Positions 62,479 to 64,000 of a stretch of DNA of 64,000 nucleotides are shown here, piece after piece. Below the pieces are notes generated by a model. The model worked only from the letters and a program-made list of their open reading frames with translations, had not been told where the DNA came from and searched no databases. The position numbers were made by a program, and so were the translations under genes. The stretch is taken from positions 62,001-126,000 of the forward strand of contig JACRDD010000019.1 of assembly GCA_016218685.1 (NCBI GenBank), read 5' to 3'. Positions within the stretch are counted from its first letter, which is position 1; every line of letters begins with the position of its first letter. The stretch is from Desulfobacterales bacterium. GTDB lineage: Bacteria; Desulfobacterota; Desulfobacteria; Desulfobacterales; Desulfosarcinaceae.

Positions 62479-63789
62479 ATGAAAAAGAGCGGCAACTGGT
62501 TGGATTGGAAAGACCCTCTCGGGTACCGATGGCTGATGTTCGGCGTCTTGAGCGTTCTTTACTTCATGGCCTGCATGCACCGCATCTCGCCCACGGTCAT
62601 CGCCCGGGACCTGATTGCCGAATTCAATGCCGACGCCACGGCCCTGGGATTCATGTCTTCGGCCTATTTCTACCTTTACGCGGCGGTGCAGCCGCCGGTG
62701 GGCTACCTGTCGGATACCTGGGGGCCGCGGGCCGTCACCACCCTTTTTGCCGTCCTGGCCTGCCTAGGGGCCTTGCTCTTCGGGCTGGCGCCCAACCTGA
62801 CCGTGGCCACCCTGGGCCGGGCCCTGATCGGCGTGGGCGTCGGCGGTGTCTTCGTGCCGGCCCTGAAAATCTTCTCCAAGTGGCATCGGGCCACGGAGTT
62901 CGCGGCCATGACCGGCATCTTCCTGGCCATCGGCAACGCGGGCAACCTGGCAGCCTCCCTGCCGCTGACCTATATGGTGCTGTGGGTGGGGTGGCGCGGA
63001 TCGTTTCTGGCCATGGGCGCCGTCTCCCTGCTCATGGCGCTGGCCTGCTGGTTGCTGCTGCGCGACGCGCCCGAAGACAAAGGCTGGCCGCCCATCGTGA
63101 CTGCTGCCCCCGAGGCCGACAGCGACAAAGGCCAAAGCGCGCCGGGCCGGATGCGCCTCGTCTTCAGCCAACCCAACTTCTGGATGGTGACCGGGTCGTA
63201 CTTTTTCTTCGGCGGTCCGACCCTGGCCTTTCAGGGACTGTGGACCGTGCCCTATCTGATCGACATCCACGGCTACAGCCGGGTGCAGGCCGGCGGAACG
63301 CTCATGATGATCCCCATCGGTTTTATCATCGGCGCGCCGATCTTCGGCGTGCTGTCCGACCGCCTGCCCTTCAGCCGCAAGACGATCCTCATCGCTTCAC
63401 TGCTCATCGGCCTGCTCTGCTGGGCCGTGTTCCTGCCCACGGGCGGCAAGCCGCCGGCGGCCATCATCGGACCGCTTTTTGTCGTCATCGGAATTTGCGG
63501 CGGCGGATCGCTCTCGCTCTATATGACCATGACCAAGGAACTCTTCCCGGCGTGGCTCACCGGCACGGCCATGGGTTTGATGAACCCGGCGGCCTTTTTG
63601 AGCACGGCCCTGTTCCAGCCCTTTTCCGGATTTCTGATGGACAGCGTGGGTCACAGCGGGGCGGCCTATCCCCAGGCGGCCTATTACAAGGTGTTTGTGG
63701 CCATTTTCATCTTCGGCTGCCTGTCGCTGGCGGCCATTTTGCCAGCCCGCCCGTCCCAGACGGCGGCCCATAACGAGGTACAAGGATGA
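62479..63789 (+). CDS. MFS transporter
   Basis: A 436-residue, 12-helix major facilitator protein ([34 protein letters not shown], a long central loop near 200-215). Substrate unknown; general resemblance is to organic-anion and sugar-acid type MFS proteins. The ATG at 62479 follows GAAAGTG; the much longer frame upstream is antisense to the DUF2520 gene and was discarded. Its stop overlaps the next start (ATGA), coupling it to the RraA-like gene. Confidence 0.85.
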   Translation: MKKSGNWLDWKDPLGYRWLMFGVLSVLYFMACMHRISPTVIARDLIAEFNADATALGFMSSAYFYLYAAVQPPVGYLSDTWGPRAVTTLFAVLACLGALLFGLAPNLTVATLGRALIGVGVGGVFVPALKIFSKWHRATEFAAMTGIFLAIGNAGNLAASLPLTYMVLWVGWRGSFLAMGAVSLLMALACWLLLRDAPEDKGWPPIVTAAPEADSDKGQSAPGRMRLVFSQPNFWMVTGSYFFFGGPTLAFQGLWTVPYLIDIHGYSRVQAGGTLMMIPIGFIIGAPIFGVLSDRLPFSRKTILIASLLIGLLCWAVFLPTGGKPPAAIIGPLFVVIGICGGGSLSLYMTMTKELFPAWLTGTAMGLMNPAAFLSTALFQPFSGFLMDSVGHSGAAYPQAAYYKVFVAIFIFGCLSLAAILPARPSQTAAHNEVQG

Positions 63790-64000
63790 CGTTTTCGACC
63801 CCGGATCTTTGCGATGCCCACCCGACGCTGGTGCGCATCGTCGAGCCGCTCTTCAAAAACTTTGGCGGGCGTACCACCTTCGGCGGCCCGTTGGTGACCG
63901 TCAAGTGCTTCGAAGACAATTCCAGGATCAAGGAGTGCCTCGCCCAACCCGGCGACGGACGCGTACTGGTGGTGGATGGCGGCGGCTCTTTGGGTTGCGC
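63786..64000 (+). CDS. RraA family protein (5' part only)
   Basis: The first 71 codons of a protein matching the RraA family ([54 protein letters not shown]). RraA inhibits RNase E; other members are aldolases. It runs off the right edge and overlaps the MFS stop codon by 4 bases. Confidence 0.88.
   Translation, partial: MTFSTPDLCDAHPTLVRIVEPLFKNFGGRTTFGGPLVTVKCFEDNSRIKECLAQPGDGRVLVVDGGGSLGC

Overview
The window is GC-rich (roughly 60 %) bacterial chromosome, densely coded on both strands. It looks like a sulfate-reducing member of the Desulfobacterota, Desulfosarcina/Desulfobacterales type. That is an inference from the gene families: a DUF6178 protein, repeated Cache-type sensor kinases with receiver-only partners, TauE/SafE exporters with small membrane companions, atypical PEP-synthase-like proteins, GTP-dependent PEP carboxykinase and heavy use of sigma-54. 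I see no insertion sequence, prophage, CRISPR array or rRNA. There is one tRNA (Phe, CCA encoded).

Layout. 1-10.6 kb (minus strand): a hybrid kinase cut by the window edge, a Cache sensor kinase with a receiver-only regulator, a GNAT/histone-deacetylase-like fusion, a kinase-like membrane protein lacking the phospho-accepting His, a receiver-CBS protein, a Cys-rich membrane protein and a TauE/SafE exporter. 11-24.4 kb: a CBS protein, a DUF1232 protein, an NtrC-type sigma-54 activator with its Cache/PAS kinase, PEP-synthase-like protein 1, a five-gene TauE operon, a second Cache kinase plus receiver pair, and a ComB-like phosphatase. 24.6-36.4 kb: mixed genes (hybrid kinase, MscL with a zinc ribbon, RlpA, a secreted CAP protein behind a structured leader, a toxin-antitoxin pair, tRNA-Phe, rsmE, an acidic repeat protein, valS, nadC). 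36.5-47.5 kb: a receiver, a PAS kinase and a second sigma-54 activator, then an operon of CBS protein, receiver, DASS/SLC13 transporter, Cache kinase and receiver, then PEP-synthase-like protein 2. 47.7-64 kb: a rhomboid/DnaJ-C fusion, an orphan efflux adaptor, DUF6178, an AmpG-like MFS protein with a chagasin-like inhibitor, pckG, an RdgB-type pyrophosphatase, a receiver-HDOD protein, coaE, an HD-GYP protein, the pantothenate operon (DUF2520-panB-panC-panD), an MFS transporter and the start of an RraA-like gene.

How the parts fit. A module recurs three times: Cache sensor kinase + receiver-only regulator + organic-anion or sulfite-type exporter, with CBS proteins and, in two of the three loci, a PEP-synthase-like protein lacking the catalytic C-terminal barrel. 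Nearly every transcription unit in these loci has a recognisable -24/-12 (GG-N10-GC or close) sigma-54 promoter, and two GAFTGA-containing activators are encoded alongside. Near-identical TGTCC...GGACA dyads lie about 100-130 bp upstream of two of these promoters. The likeliest reading is a sigma-54-controlled network that senses and moves small anions and is tied to PEP/pyruvate metabolism. The other notable items are the GNAT-HDAC fusion, the kinase whose His is replaced by Glu, the rhomboid-DnaJ fusion and the structured leader of the CAP gene.

Limits: all calls come from reading the sequence and recalling family motifs. No alignment, HMM or RNA-folding program was run. Start codons were chosen by ribosome-site spacing and are the least certain coordinates.
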